A stretch of DNA of 5,611 nt from Anaerolineae bacterium (GTDB lineage: Bacteria > Chloroflexota > Anaerolineae > SpSt-600): contig JAPWUT010000120.1 of the NCBI GenBank assembly GCA_028275425.1, positions 1 through 5,611 of the forward strand, in the 5' to 3' direction. Both the position numbers and the translations under genes were made by a program. Of the stretch, positions 1 to 4,977 are shown in pieces. The stretch's first letter is position 1. The number at the start of each line of letters is the position of its first letter. Below the pieces are notes generated by a model that did no database searches, was not told where the DNA came from, and worked only from the letters and a program-made list of their open reading frames with translations.

Positions 1-742
1 AGGGGCGAGTTGCCCACCTTAGCAACCCCGCCCACGAGTGGGGCCCAAGACGCTGGCAAACCCCAAGCCAACGGGGGTGGGCAAATGGGGGTCCAGGGGG
101 CGCAAGCCCCCTGGCAGGGGTGTGGGGGTGTGCTTTTCTGACCTAACCCCCTGACCCCCTTCCCTGCGAGGGAAGGGGGAAAATTTGGCAGGATTGGCCG
201 GGGGAGAGGTTAACCCAAGACGCTGGCAAACCCCAAGCCAACGGGGGTGGGTAAAGGGGGGTCCAGGGGGGCGAAGCCCCCTGGCAGGGGGCATGGGGGA
301 TGTGCCCCCGAAATTCAAAATAGGGGGCGAGTTGCCCACCTTAGCAACCCTGCCCACGAGTGGGGCCCAAAACGCCGGCGAACCCCAAGCCGACGGGGTG
401 GGCAAATGGGGGGTCCAGGGGGGCGAAGCCCCCCTGGCAGGGGGCATGGGGGATGTGCCCCCAAAATAAAAAATAGGGGGGCGAGTTGCCCACCTTAGCA
501 ACCCCGCCACGAGTGGGACCCAAGAAGCTGGCGAACCCTCAGCCTACGGGGGTGGGTAAAGGGGGGCCAGGGGGGCGAAGCCCCCATGGCGGGGGGTGTG
601 GGGGGTGTCCCCCCACAAAACCAAAAAGAGGGGACGAGTTGCCCCTATTAGCAACCCCGCCACGAGTGGGACCCAAGACGCTGGCGAACCCTCAGCCTAC
701 GGGGGTGGGCAAAGGGGGGTCCAGGGGGCGCAAGCCCCCTGG
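1..742 (+). repeat. Left array of ~150-bp G-rich direct repeats (five units)
   Basis: Five imperfect direct copies of a unit of about 153 bp. Units with a head (gggcgagttgccc) begin near 1, 323, 476 and 630; a headless one begins at 214. Spacing between intact heads is 154 and 153 bp. Each unit carries in order a small hairpin (gggc-gagtt-gccc), a cccacgagtggg motif, a cccaagacgctggc block, a run of G-tracts, a strong palindrome (93-114, 263-284, 415-437, 567-589 and the equivalent in the last unit) and a gggggatgtgccccc hairpin, joined by an A-rich linker. The last unit stops inside the pattern at 742, right before the birA promoter. Long open frames cross the array on both strands, but they are proline/glycine-rich low-complexity translations that follow the repeat period, so I read the array as non-coding. 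The family is not one I can name; the same unit recurs at 5058-5529. Confidence 0.93.
134..213. repeat. Hairpin element interrupting the left array
   Basis: About 80 bases unlike the surrounding 150-bp unit replace the end of the first unit and the head of the second. The core is a perfect 11-bp stem with a 3-base loop (155-165 pairing with 169-179, loop gcg), arms ccccc-tt-ccct and its complement. It resembles short REP-like palindromes common in intergenic DNA of Chloroflexota and other bacteria; that resemblance is from memory. The repeat pattern resumes at 214 with cccaagacgctgg. Confidence 0.6.
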
Positions 743-751
743 CTTCGGCAT

Positions 752-779
752 TTGCCTTTGCCACCGCTTCGGGTATAAT
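752..779 (+). promoter_or_regulatory. Sigma-70-type promoter of the birA-pgk operon
   Basis: TTGCCT at 752-757, a 16-base spacer and a perfect TATAAT at 774-779. Transcription would start near 786, only about 6 bases before the birA ATG at 792, so the message is expected to be nearly leaderless. No Shine-Dalgarno motif precedes the ATG, which agrees with this. The promoter lies just after the truncated last repeat unit. Confidence 0.75.
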
Positions 780-791
780 CAAACTAAGCCT

Positions 792-1589
792 ATGGGAGAA
801 CTAACCGTTTTTGGCCGAAGAATATATTACTTCCGCACTACAACTTCCACTCAGGACGAGGCACGGAGGCTTGCCGAAGGCGGTGCCCCGGAAGGGACAA
901 TAGTCCTGGCGGAAGAACAAACGGCCGGCAGAGGACGCTTGGGAAGGACCTGGATTTCCCCACCTGGCTCCTCAATCCTTATGTCCATAATCTTCAGACC
1001 CCCGCTCCTTCCTCATCAAGCTCACCGCTTAACAATGGTTACCTCCCTCTCCATAGCCGAAGCCATTGAAAACCTAACCCCGCTGAAAGTAGCCATAAAG
1101 TGGCCAAACGATATCCTCTTAGCTGGAAAGAAGGCAGGCGGAATCCTCACCGAAATCCAGACTTCAGCTGACCGCATACTTTACGCCATAGTCGGCGTCG
1201 GCCTCAATGTTAACGTTAAAATTTCAGAGTCGCCCCTTTCAACCTTAGCCCCCTATGCCACCAGCCTATCAGATGAACTTGGATACGAATTCCCTCGCTT
1301 CATCCTGCTTCAGGAAATCATCAGTTGCCTGGAGGGAAATTACCAGGAGCTGAAGAAAGGGGCGGACTTCCGGGCTAAATGGCAAGCCCGACTTCACCCC
1401 CTCGGCCGAGAGGTAACCGTTATTACCCCAACCGAGACCATAGAAGGAGTGGCCATCGGCGTGAACGAAGACGGGGCCCTCCTTCTGGCTACTCATGAAG
1501 GGGAAGTGAAGACCATATGGGCTGGAGATGTAACTTTAAAAAAGGAGGTTGGCCATGAACAAAAGGACAATCCGAGACATAGACCTTAA
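792..1589 (+). CDS. birA: Biotin--[acetyl-CoA-carboxylase] ligase, monofunctional
   Basis: This cytosolic enzyme activates biotin with ATP to biotinyl-AMP and transfers it to the carrier lysine of biotin-dependent carboxylases such as the acetyl-CoA carboxylase BCCP subunit. The 265-residue product has the signature GRGRLGRTW (46-54) for biotinyl-AMP binding, KWPNDIL (103-109) with the catalytic-site lysine, KAGGILTE (114-121) and VGVGLNVN (134-141). A C-terminal SH3-like domain ends in TIWAGDVTLK (241-250), close to where the family normally stops. There is no N-terminal helix-turn-helix, so it should be a ligase without repressor function. I chose ATG 792 because the promoter's TATAAT ends at 779 and upstream in-frame sequence is only repeat array and promoter; a start at 486 would add about 100 repeat-derived residues. 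The last 15 or so residues are a tail created by the 35-base overlap with pgk. Confidence 0.95.
   Translation: MGELTVFGRRIYYFRTTTSTQDEARRLAEGGAPEGTIVLAEEQTAGRGRLGRTWISPPGSSILMSIIFRPPLLPHQAHRLTMVTSLSIAEAIENLTPLKVAIKWPNDILLAGKKAGGILTEIQTSADRILYAIVGVGLNVNVKISESPLSTLAPYATSLSDELGYEFPRFILLQEIISCLEGNYQELKKGADFRAKWQARLHPLGREVTVITPTETIEGVAIGVNEDGALLLATHEGEVKTIWAGDVTLKKEVGHEQKDNPRHRP
1541..1548 (+). promoter_or_regulatory. Ribosome binding site of pgk
   Basis: The motif aaaggagg lies inside the 3' end of birA, 6 bases before ATG 1555. This spacing favours ATG 1555 over the in-frame TTG at 1549, which directly abuts the motif. Confidence 0.85.
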
Positions 1590-2730
1590 GGGGAAGAGAG
1601 TGCTGGTAAGAGTGGACTACAACGTCCCCATAGTTGAAGGCCAAATAACCGACGACCGGCGTATAAGGGCCACCGTGCCCACCATCCAGTACCTCTTGGA
1701 CCAAGGAGCGGCTGTAATCCTCATGTCCCACCTTGGGCGGCCCAAAGGCAAACCAACGCCTGAATTCAAGATGGACTTGGTGGCCAAGAGGCTATCGGAA
1801 ATCTTAGGAATGCCGGTGAAAAAGCTTGATGACTGCATCGGCCCGGAAGTGGAAAAAGCGGTGAAGGAGATGAAGCCTGGGGAAGTAATCCTCTTAGAGA
1901 ACCTCCGCTTCCACCCTGAAGAAGAGGCCAATGACCCTGAGTTCGCTCGCCAGCTCGCTTCCTTGGCCGATATTTACGTCAACGATGCCTTCGCTACGGC
2001 CCACCGAGCCCATGCCTCTACCGAAGGAGTTGCCCATTACTTACCAGCTGTGGCCGGTTTCTTGATGGAGAGGGAAATCCGCTTCCTGGGCCTGCTCCTC
2101 TCCGAACCCCAGAGGCCGTTTGTAGCCATCTTAGGAGGAGCAAAGATTTCGGACAAAATTGGCGTGATACGCAACCTCCTCCCCAAGGTGGACCTCCTCC
2201 TCATCGGGGGTGGGATGGCCAACACCTTCTTTAAGGCCATGGGTTACGAGGTGGGCGATTCCCTTGTAGAAGATGAAGCTTTGGGGCTGGCCCAGGAACT
2301 CCTCCGGGAAGGGGGCGAGAAGCTGGTCTTACCTGTGGATGTAGTAATAGCGGAACGCCTGGCTCCCGATGCTGCTACAAGGGTAGCAAAGCCAGGGGAA
2401 GTGCCTAAAGGGTGGCGTATACTGGACATAGGGCCTGAAACCGTGAAGCTTTTCCGTGAGAAACTGCGCGGAGCCCGCACAGTCTTCTGGAACGGCCCCT
2501 TAGGTGTCTTTGAAGTGGAGCCATTTGCCCAAGGGACCTTTGCTATAGCCCGGGCCTTGGTTGAGTTAGAAGGAGCTACTGTAGTGGTAGGTGGCGGGGA
2601 TTCAGCAGCGGCGGTGGAAGCCGCCGGCGTCGCTGAAAAATTGACCCACGTCTCTACCGGAGGCGGGGCAAGCCTGGAATTCTTGGAGGGGAGGGAACTA
2701 CCGGGCGTGGCTGCCCTTATGAGCGCTTAA
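1555..2730 (+). CDS. pgk: Phosphoglycerate kinase
   Basis: Catalyses 1,3-bisphosphoglycerate + ADP to 3-phosphoglycerate + ATP in glycolysis, and the reverse in gluconeogenesis, in the cytosol. At 391 residues it is of normal bacterial length. Family motifs appear in order: RVDYNVP (19-25), HLGRPKG (59-65), ENLRFHPEE (115-123), NDAFATAHR (143-151), GGAKISDK (194-201, with the nucleotide-site lysine), IGGGMANTF (217-225), FWNGPLGVFE (311-320), GGGDSAA (346-352) and STGGGASLEFLEG (367-379). It overlaps the end of birA by 35 bases and is presumably translated from the same transcript. Its last codons and the bases after its stop are duplicated at 4371-4434. The terminator one would expect directly after the gene is incomplete at 2738-2755 (one G-rich arm, no proper partner), whereas the distant copy keeps it whole. 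The protein shows no damage. Confidence 0.98.
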   Translation: MNKRTIRDIDLKGKRVLVRVDYNVPIVEGQITDDRRIRATVPTIQYLLDQGAAVILMSHLGRPKGKPTPEFKMDLVAKRLSEILGMPVKKLDDCIGPEVEKAVKEMKPGEVILLENLRFHPEEEANDPEFARQLASLADIYVNDAFATAHRAHASTEGVAHYLPAVAGFLMEREIRFLGLLLSEPQRPFVAILGGAKISDKIGVIRNLLPKVDLLLIGGGMANTFFKAMGYEVGDSLVEDEALGLAQELLREGGEKLVLPVDVVIAERLAPDAATRVAKPGEVPKGWRILDIGPETVKLFREKLRGARTVFWNGPLGVFEVEPFAQGTFAIARALVELEGATVVVGGGDSAAAVEAAGVAEKLTHVSTGGGASLEFLEGRELPGVAALMSA

Positions 2731-2748
2731 TAAAAGTAGGGGAGGGTT
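2680..2748 (+). repeat. pgk 3'-end direct repeat, copy 1 (functional gene end)
   Basis: The last ~17 codons of pgk, its stop and 18 following bases recur at 4371-4434. Leaving out a 5-base gap (present here, absent there), I count 61 of 64 bases identical by eye. This copy is in frame and ends the working gene. The match stops at gggagggtt, inside the first arm of the terminator found in the other copy. Confidence 0.92.
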
Positions 2749-2775
2749 GAGCCCCACATTAGGGGAGAATGGAGA

Positions 2776-2799
2776 ATTTTGATGAAATTTCGTCAAAAT
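2776..2799. repeat. 24-base near-perfect palindrome
   Basis: Arms attttgatgaaa and tttcgtcaaaat pair over 12 positions, with a single T-G wobble (2783 with 2792) and no loop. It could be a protein-binding dyad, a cruciform or a mobile REP-type palindrome. It lies 46 bases after the pgk stop and is more AT-rich than its surroundings. Confidence 0.7.
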
Positions 2800-2897
2800 C
2801 CTTGCCCTCGCCTTCCATTTGGCAGTAGAGCTACACCGAATCCGGCCTTCCGGGTGGAAAACGACCTGCTCGCCCAGTGGCTCTTAGGGCCGGCAGA

Positions 2898-2957
2898 GGA
2901 CAGGCTGGACCCAGAAACCTTAGCTAAGGTCCGCAAGCTCTTAAACGGAGGGATAAG
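2898..2957 (+). pseudogene. Remnant: tail of an AbrB-type antitoxin gene
   Basis: This stretch encodes DRLDPETLAKVRKLLNGG in the open frame, the same C-terminal segment as residues 70-87 of the complete AbrB-type gene at 3895-4164. 2901-2960 and 4104-4163 match at about 54 of 60 bases, counted by eye, and both copies run exactly into an ATG start codon (2958 and 4161). The upstream part of the gene, including the DNA-binding domain, is missing. In-frame sequence before it (for example NDLLAQWLLGPAE) is not recognisable as AbrB. The frame stays open past the ATG, so the old stop is lost. Confidence 0.75.
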
Positions 2958-3242
2958 ATGGAGGGAAAGACGCTCACCAACCTGGGCAACGTCTACCAGC
3001 TCCAAGGCCGCTGGGAAGAGGCCATCGCAAACTACAAGAAAGCTCTGGAAATCTGCCGCGCCCTGGGCGACCGCCAAGGCGAGGGAAAGACGCTGACGAA
3101 TATGTGCCTCCTCTATGAGAGGCAGGGCGACAGGGAGAAAGCCTGCGCCCTTTGGCAAGAGGCTCCCTCCAAACTCCACCCCGATTCGCCGGTGTACCGG
3201 ACGGTGCAGGGCTGGGTGAAGGGCAAATGCTCACGGAGGTGA
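2958..3242 (+). CDS. Small TPR-repeat protein, probably the C-terminal remnant of a larger TPR protein
   Basis: The 94-residue product consists of a 40-residue TPR unit (residues 2-41, EGKTLTNLGNVYQLQGRWEE onward, ending ALGDRQG) and a second, incomplete one starting again with EGKTLTN (42-48). A capping helix (DREKACALWQEA) and a short basic tail follow. TPR helices form protein-binding scaffolds; the partner is unknown. A good ribosome site (ggaggg, 2947-2952) lies 5 bases before ATG 2958. Beginning exactly at a repeat boundary, without N-terminal cap or effector domain, suggests a deletion joined a start codon to the TPR part of a longer gene, for example a CHAT-TPR protein. The stop overlaps the ribosome site of the antitoxin gene 4 bases downstream. 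It may still be expressed. Confidence 0.7.
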   Translation: MEGKTLTNLGNVYQLQGRWEEAIANYKKALEICRALGDRQGEGKTLTNMCLLYERQGDREKACALWQEAPSKLHPDSPVYRTVQGWVKGKCSRR

Positions 3243-3246
3243 AGCG

Positions 3247-3489
3247 ATGGAAAAGATGGTGACTCTTGAAGAAGCGTTGAGCCTGATAAAGCGGCTCTCG
3301 CTGCTGGACAAGGTGCGTTTGATTGAGCAGCTCACCTCAGACATTAAGCACGAGCTGATGGCTGCCACGCCCGCCCCACGGAAATCACTGTGGGGCCTGT
3401 GTGCGGATTTAGGGCCGGCGCCATCGGCTGAGGAAATTGACCAAGCGCGCCAGGAAGAATGGGCTAACTTCCCGCGGGAGGACATCTGA
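3247..3489 (+). CDS. VapB-like antitoxin of a type II toxin-antitoxin pair
   Basis: The 80-residue protein begins with a helical, leucine-rich segment (TLEEALSLIKRLSLLDKVRL, 6-25) and ends with a conserved-looking tail, SLWGLCADLG (47-56) then AEEIDQARQEEWANFPREDI (61-80). Many small antitoxins placed directly before PIN toxins in Chloroflexota and cyanobacteria share this build, with a W-x-N-FPREDI ending. It has no AbrB, RHH or Phd domain I can see, so how it binds DNA is unclear. The C-terminal part is expected to bind and block the toxin. The ribosome site ggaggtga (3236-3243) precedes ATG 3247, and the stop TGA shares one base with the toxin's ATG, so the two are translationally coupled. 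Family assignment is from recognition of the pattern. Confidence 0.82.
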   Translation: MEKMVTLEEALSLIKRLSLLDKVRLIEQLTSDIKHELMAATPAPRKSLWGLCADLGPAPSAEEIDQARQEEWANFPREDI

Positions 3490-3890
3490 TGCTCCGGGCA
3501 GTTGCCGATACTCACACGGTCATCTGGTATCTCTTTGCTGATGAACGCCTCTCTGCCACCGCGCGGGCTGCAATAGAAGATGCGGCTAGCAGCGGGGATC
3601 AGATCGCCTTCTCATCCATCACCTTAGCCGAGATCATCTACCTGAGCGAGAAAGGCCGCATCCCCATGGCTACGCTTGAGCGCTTGTTGACGGTACTGGA
3701 TAGGGAGGACACCGTTTTGGTTGAAATCCCCTTTGATCGGCACATCGCTCTGGCCCTGCGTCAGATAGAACGAAATCAAGTCCCTGACCTCCCTGACCGC
3801 CTCATCGCTGCCACCGCTCTCTATCTGGGCTTGCCGTTGATTAGCAGGAATCATCGGATTCAAGTTGCCGGCTTGAAAACGATTTGGTGA
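3489..3890 (+). CDS. vapC: VapC-type PIN-domain ribonuclease toxin
   Basis: A 133-residue PIN-domain protein, expected to be a Mg2+-dependent RNase that cuts specific RNAs when freed from its antitoxin. Acidic active-site positions are visible: D7 in AVADTHTVIWYL, E48 in SSITLAEIIYL and D103 in PDLPDRLIAATAL (D100 lies nearby). In the fourth position, usually aspartate in a SRD or TRD motif, it has asparagine (N121 in LISRNHRIQ). Length and ending (KTIW) are normal for this subfamily, so the gene looks complete. The ATG overlaps the antitoxin stop by one base (TGATG), and the AbrB-type gene starts 4 bases after its stop. Activity with N121 is uncertain, because Asn occurs at this position in some PIN proteins. 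Confidence 0.92.
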   Translation: MLRAVADTHTVIWYLFADERLSATARAAIEDAASSGDQIAFSSITLAEIIYLSEKGRIPMATLERLLTVLDREDTVLVEIPFDRHIALALRQIERNQVPDLPDRLIAATALYLGLPLISRNHRIQVAGLKTIW

Positions 3891-3894
3891 GATA

Positions 3895-4164
3895 ATGGTT
3901 AGGAAGGAATTGACCAGAATCGTGAAATTGCAGGCCAAAGGGCAAATCGCAATCCCCTCGGAGCTCGGACGGCGGCTGAAAATTGATGCCGATTCTTTTA
4001 AAGAGGGGAAGATTGAAATCCGCCCCTTGCGTCTGACAACCGAAGAAGAGGCTCCCCTGCGGGAATACTCGGATGAAGAAATCCAACGCTTCCTAGAGGA
4101 AGACAGGCTGGACCCGGAAACCTTGGCTAAGGTCCGCAAGCTCTTAAACGGGGGAACAGGATGA
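3895..4164 (+). CDS. AbrB/SpoVT-type (MazE-like) DNA-binding protein, probable antitoxin
   Basis: The 89-residue protein opens with a swapped-hairpin AbrB-type domain (RIVKLQAKGQIAIPSELGRR, 8-27; typical GQIxIP core), followed by KIEIRPLRLTTEEEAPL and an acidic/helical C-terminal tail, REYSDEEIQRFLEEDRLDPE (57-76) then TLAKVRKLL. Such proteins bind their own promoters and usually neutralise a toxin encoded by the next gene with their tail. The stretch between RLKI and GKIEI is short for this fold (the usual GD-x-hydrophobic turn is missing), so a small internal deletion is possible. It starts 4 bases after vapC and its stop overlaps the next ATG (ATGA, 4161-4164). Here the next gene is a CHAT-like fragment, not a PIN toxin. 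Its tail sequence is duplicated at 2898-2957. Confidence 0.85.
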   Translation: MVRKELTRIVKLQAKGQIAIPSELGRRLKIDADSFKEGKIEIRPLRLTTEEEAPLREYSDEEIQRFLEEDRLDPETLAKVRKLLNGGTG

Positions 4165-4367
4165 ATGCCGAGCCTTTGCGCATCCTGGTTGTCGTCAGCC
4201 GGCCGCTGGTCCAACTGGTGCCCCTTGAGCACGAAGGCCAGAAGTTCGTGGCGGTGAAGCCTGTGGCGCCGGAGCCGGTAGAAGCGGTGCGCGATGGCCT
4301 CCGGCGGGTCTTTCTTGATGACAAGACGCCAGCAAGTGTCCGCTACTTGCCTTGGGCACGGCTGTAG
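4161..4367 (+). pseudogene. N-terminal fragment of a CHAT-domain (caspase-like) protein
   Basis: The 68-residue frame starts EPLRILVVVSRPL, the characteristic opening strand of CHAT-domain proteins, and continues with EHEGQKFVAVKPVAP, VEAVRDGLRRVF and VRYLPWARL, where a full protein would go on to the conserved His and Cys of the protease. The frame stops at TAG 4365-4367, 3 bases before the pgk-tail repeat, so everything downstream is absent. CHAT proteases often carry TPR repeats, and a TPR tail sits 1 kb upstream in this island. The start is coupled to the AbrB-type gene by an ATGA overlap. I call the CHAT family from the opening pattern only; the catalytic residues are not present to confirm it. 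It is unlikely to be active as a protease. Confidence 0.6.
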
Positions 4368-4370
4368 GAC

Positions 4371-4434
4371 TTCTTGGAGGGAACTACTGGGCGTGGCAGC
4401 CCTTATGAGCGCTTAATAAAAGTGGGGGAGGGTT
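4371..4434 (+). repeat. pgk 3'-end direct repeat, copy 2 (displaced, non-coding)
   Basis: A second copy of the pgk end, including the codons for ELPGVAALMSA-stop and the bases after it. It lacks 5 bases present in copy 1, which breaks the frame, and has three substitutions. It is joined on the left to the cut CHAT gene. On the right it continues into the intact terminator, which copy 1 does not have, so this copy probably marks the original chromosomal side. Confidence 0.92.
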
Positions 4435-4451
4435 TACCCCCTCCCCCATTT
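4420..4451. terminator. Bidirectional intrinsic terminator between the pgk-side genes and the secreted-protein gene
   Basis: A perfect 9-bp G/C stem (4424-4432 with 4439-4447) and a 6-base loop; A/T pairs and one G-T wobble extend it to 4420 and 4451. Read on the minus strand, the stem is followed by a T-rich stretch (cttttatt), making a good terminator for the gene ending at 4463. On the plus strand the tail is only attt, a weaker case. Confidence 0.75.
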
Positions 4452-4462
4452 CATGAGGCCTT

Positions 4463-4942
4463 CTACCGGCGAGGTCCCCATCCTTTGGGACCACGCATCC
4501 GGCCCCAGCCCCAACCAAACCTCCAGTTGTAGGTGAATTGGAACTCTAACATCTGCCTCTGGATGCTGAGCCACTTATCGGCCATCTCCTGGGTTATGTA
4601 GCCCTTCTGGACCAGGAAGGAGAGCCAGTCTTTCTGGAACTGCAGGCACTGGTCCACTATGGTGGAGAGAGCTACTCCTTTCTCCTCGGCCAACTGAGCT
4701 ATAGTCTTGCCTTCCTGGAGGGCCTTCACCAAATCATCGGTGCTCATCCCCAGAGCTTCGGCGATAGAATTAAGGTTACACCCTCTCCCAAAGCCCCAAC
4801 CGAACCACTTCCACGGCATCGGAACAGGCGCTTTAGGGCTTGGGGTAGGAGTGGGGGTTTGAGCCAGGGCTTTTTCCACGCCCAGCCCGAAAATTAACCC
4901 CACAATCGCTACCGCTGCCAGAATCGCTATCCACTTCCTCAT
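4463..4942 (-). CDS. Small secreted protein with helical domain and Trp/Gly-rich ends, function unknown
   Basis: The 159-residue precursor has a signal peptide: basic start MRKW, a hydrophobic core (IAILAAVAIVGLIFGLGV) and a likely cleavage site after ALA (25-27). A Thr-Pro/Pro-rich linker follows (29-43), then a Trp/Gly patch (WKWFGWGFGRG, 44-54). The helical core contains LNSIAEALGMSTDDLVKALQ (57-76), then EGKTIAQLAEEKGV (77-90), and a second helical half around DWLSFLVQKGYITQEMADKW (105-124). The C-terminus is rich in W, G and R (RFGWGWGRMRGPKGWGPRR). Two cysteines, C55 and C99, could form a disulfide. The core recalls small secreted proteins of Chloroflexota and Firmicutes with helical EALG and KGxITQExAD repeats (DUF2680-like), but I cannot name a function. 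ATG 4942 is chosen for its excellent ribosome site (aaaggaggtg, complement of 4948-4957) and for the signal peptide; an upstream start at 5080 would bury that peptide. Confidence 0.85.
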   Translation of the reverse strand: MRKWIAILAAVAIVGLIFGLGVEKALAQTPTPTPSPKAPVPMPWKWFGWGFGRGCNLNSIAEALGMSTDDLVKALQEGKTIAQLAEEKGVALSTIVDQCLQFQKDWLSFLVQKGYITQEMADKWLSIQRQMLEFQFTYNWRFGWGWGRMRGPKGWGPRR

Positions 4943-4977
4943 CTTCTCACCTCCTTTTGGAAGATTTTCCAGCCCAA

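Larger units (their letters stand above)
2749..4370 (+). other. Accessory insert between the two pgk ends (TA/CHAT-TPR island)
   Basis: This 1.6-kb block is bounded on both sides by the pgk-tail repeat. It carries an AbrB-tail remnant, a TPR protein, VapB/VapC, an AbrB-type protein and a cut CHAT gene, all on the plus strand and tightly packed. No integrase, transposase or terminal inverted repeat is present. The first 200 bases (2749-2957) contain no gene I recognise: they hold a 24-base palindrome (2776-2799) and the AbrB-tail remnant. I see no convincing promoter within it, so read-through from pgk is the likely source of transcript. Confidence 0.65.

Noticed and set aside
1..742. Several open frames of 60-160 codons on both strands in the left array
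   Set aside because: They follow the repeat period, are Pro/Gly/Trp low-complexity, overlap each other in several frames and lack ribosome sites.
486..791. N-terminal extension of BirA as a DNA-binding domain
   Set aside because: The extension is translated repeat array and promoter sequence, not a helix-turn-helix.
2884..2894. 11-base match (ttagggccggc) to 3409-3419 inside the VapB-like gene
   Set aside because: Too short and its flanks do not align well; not enough to claim a VapB remnant before the AbrB tail.
2779..3096. A 105-codon frame over the AbrB-tail remnant
   Set aside because: Only residues in the DRLDPETLAKVRKLLNGG part are meaningful. Before it is unrecognised sequence and after it the frame runs out of phase through the TPR gene.
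3624..4232. Long minus-strand frame opposite vapC and the AbrB-type gene
   Set aside because: It is a shadow of convincing plus-strand genes and has no coding features of its own.
2749..4370. Insertion sequence
   Set aside because: No transposase, no terminal inverted repeats, and the flanking repeat is far longer than a usual target-site duplication.
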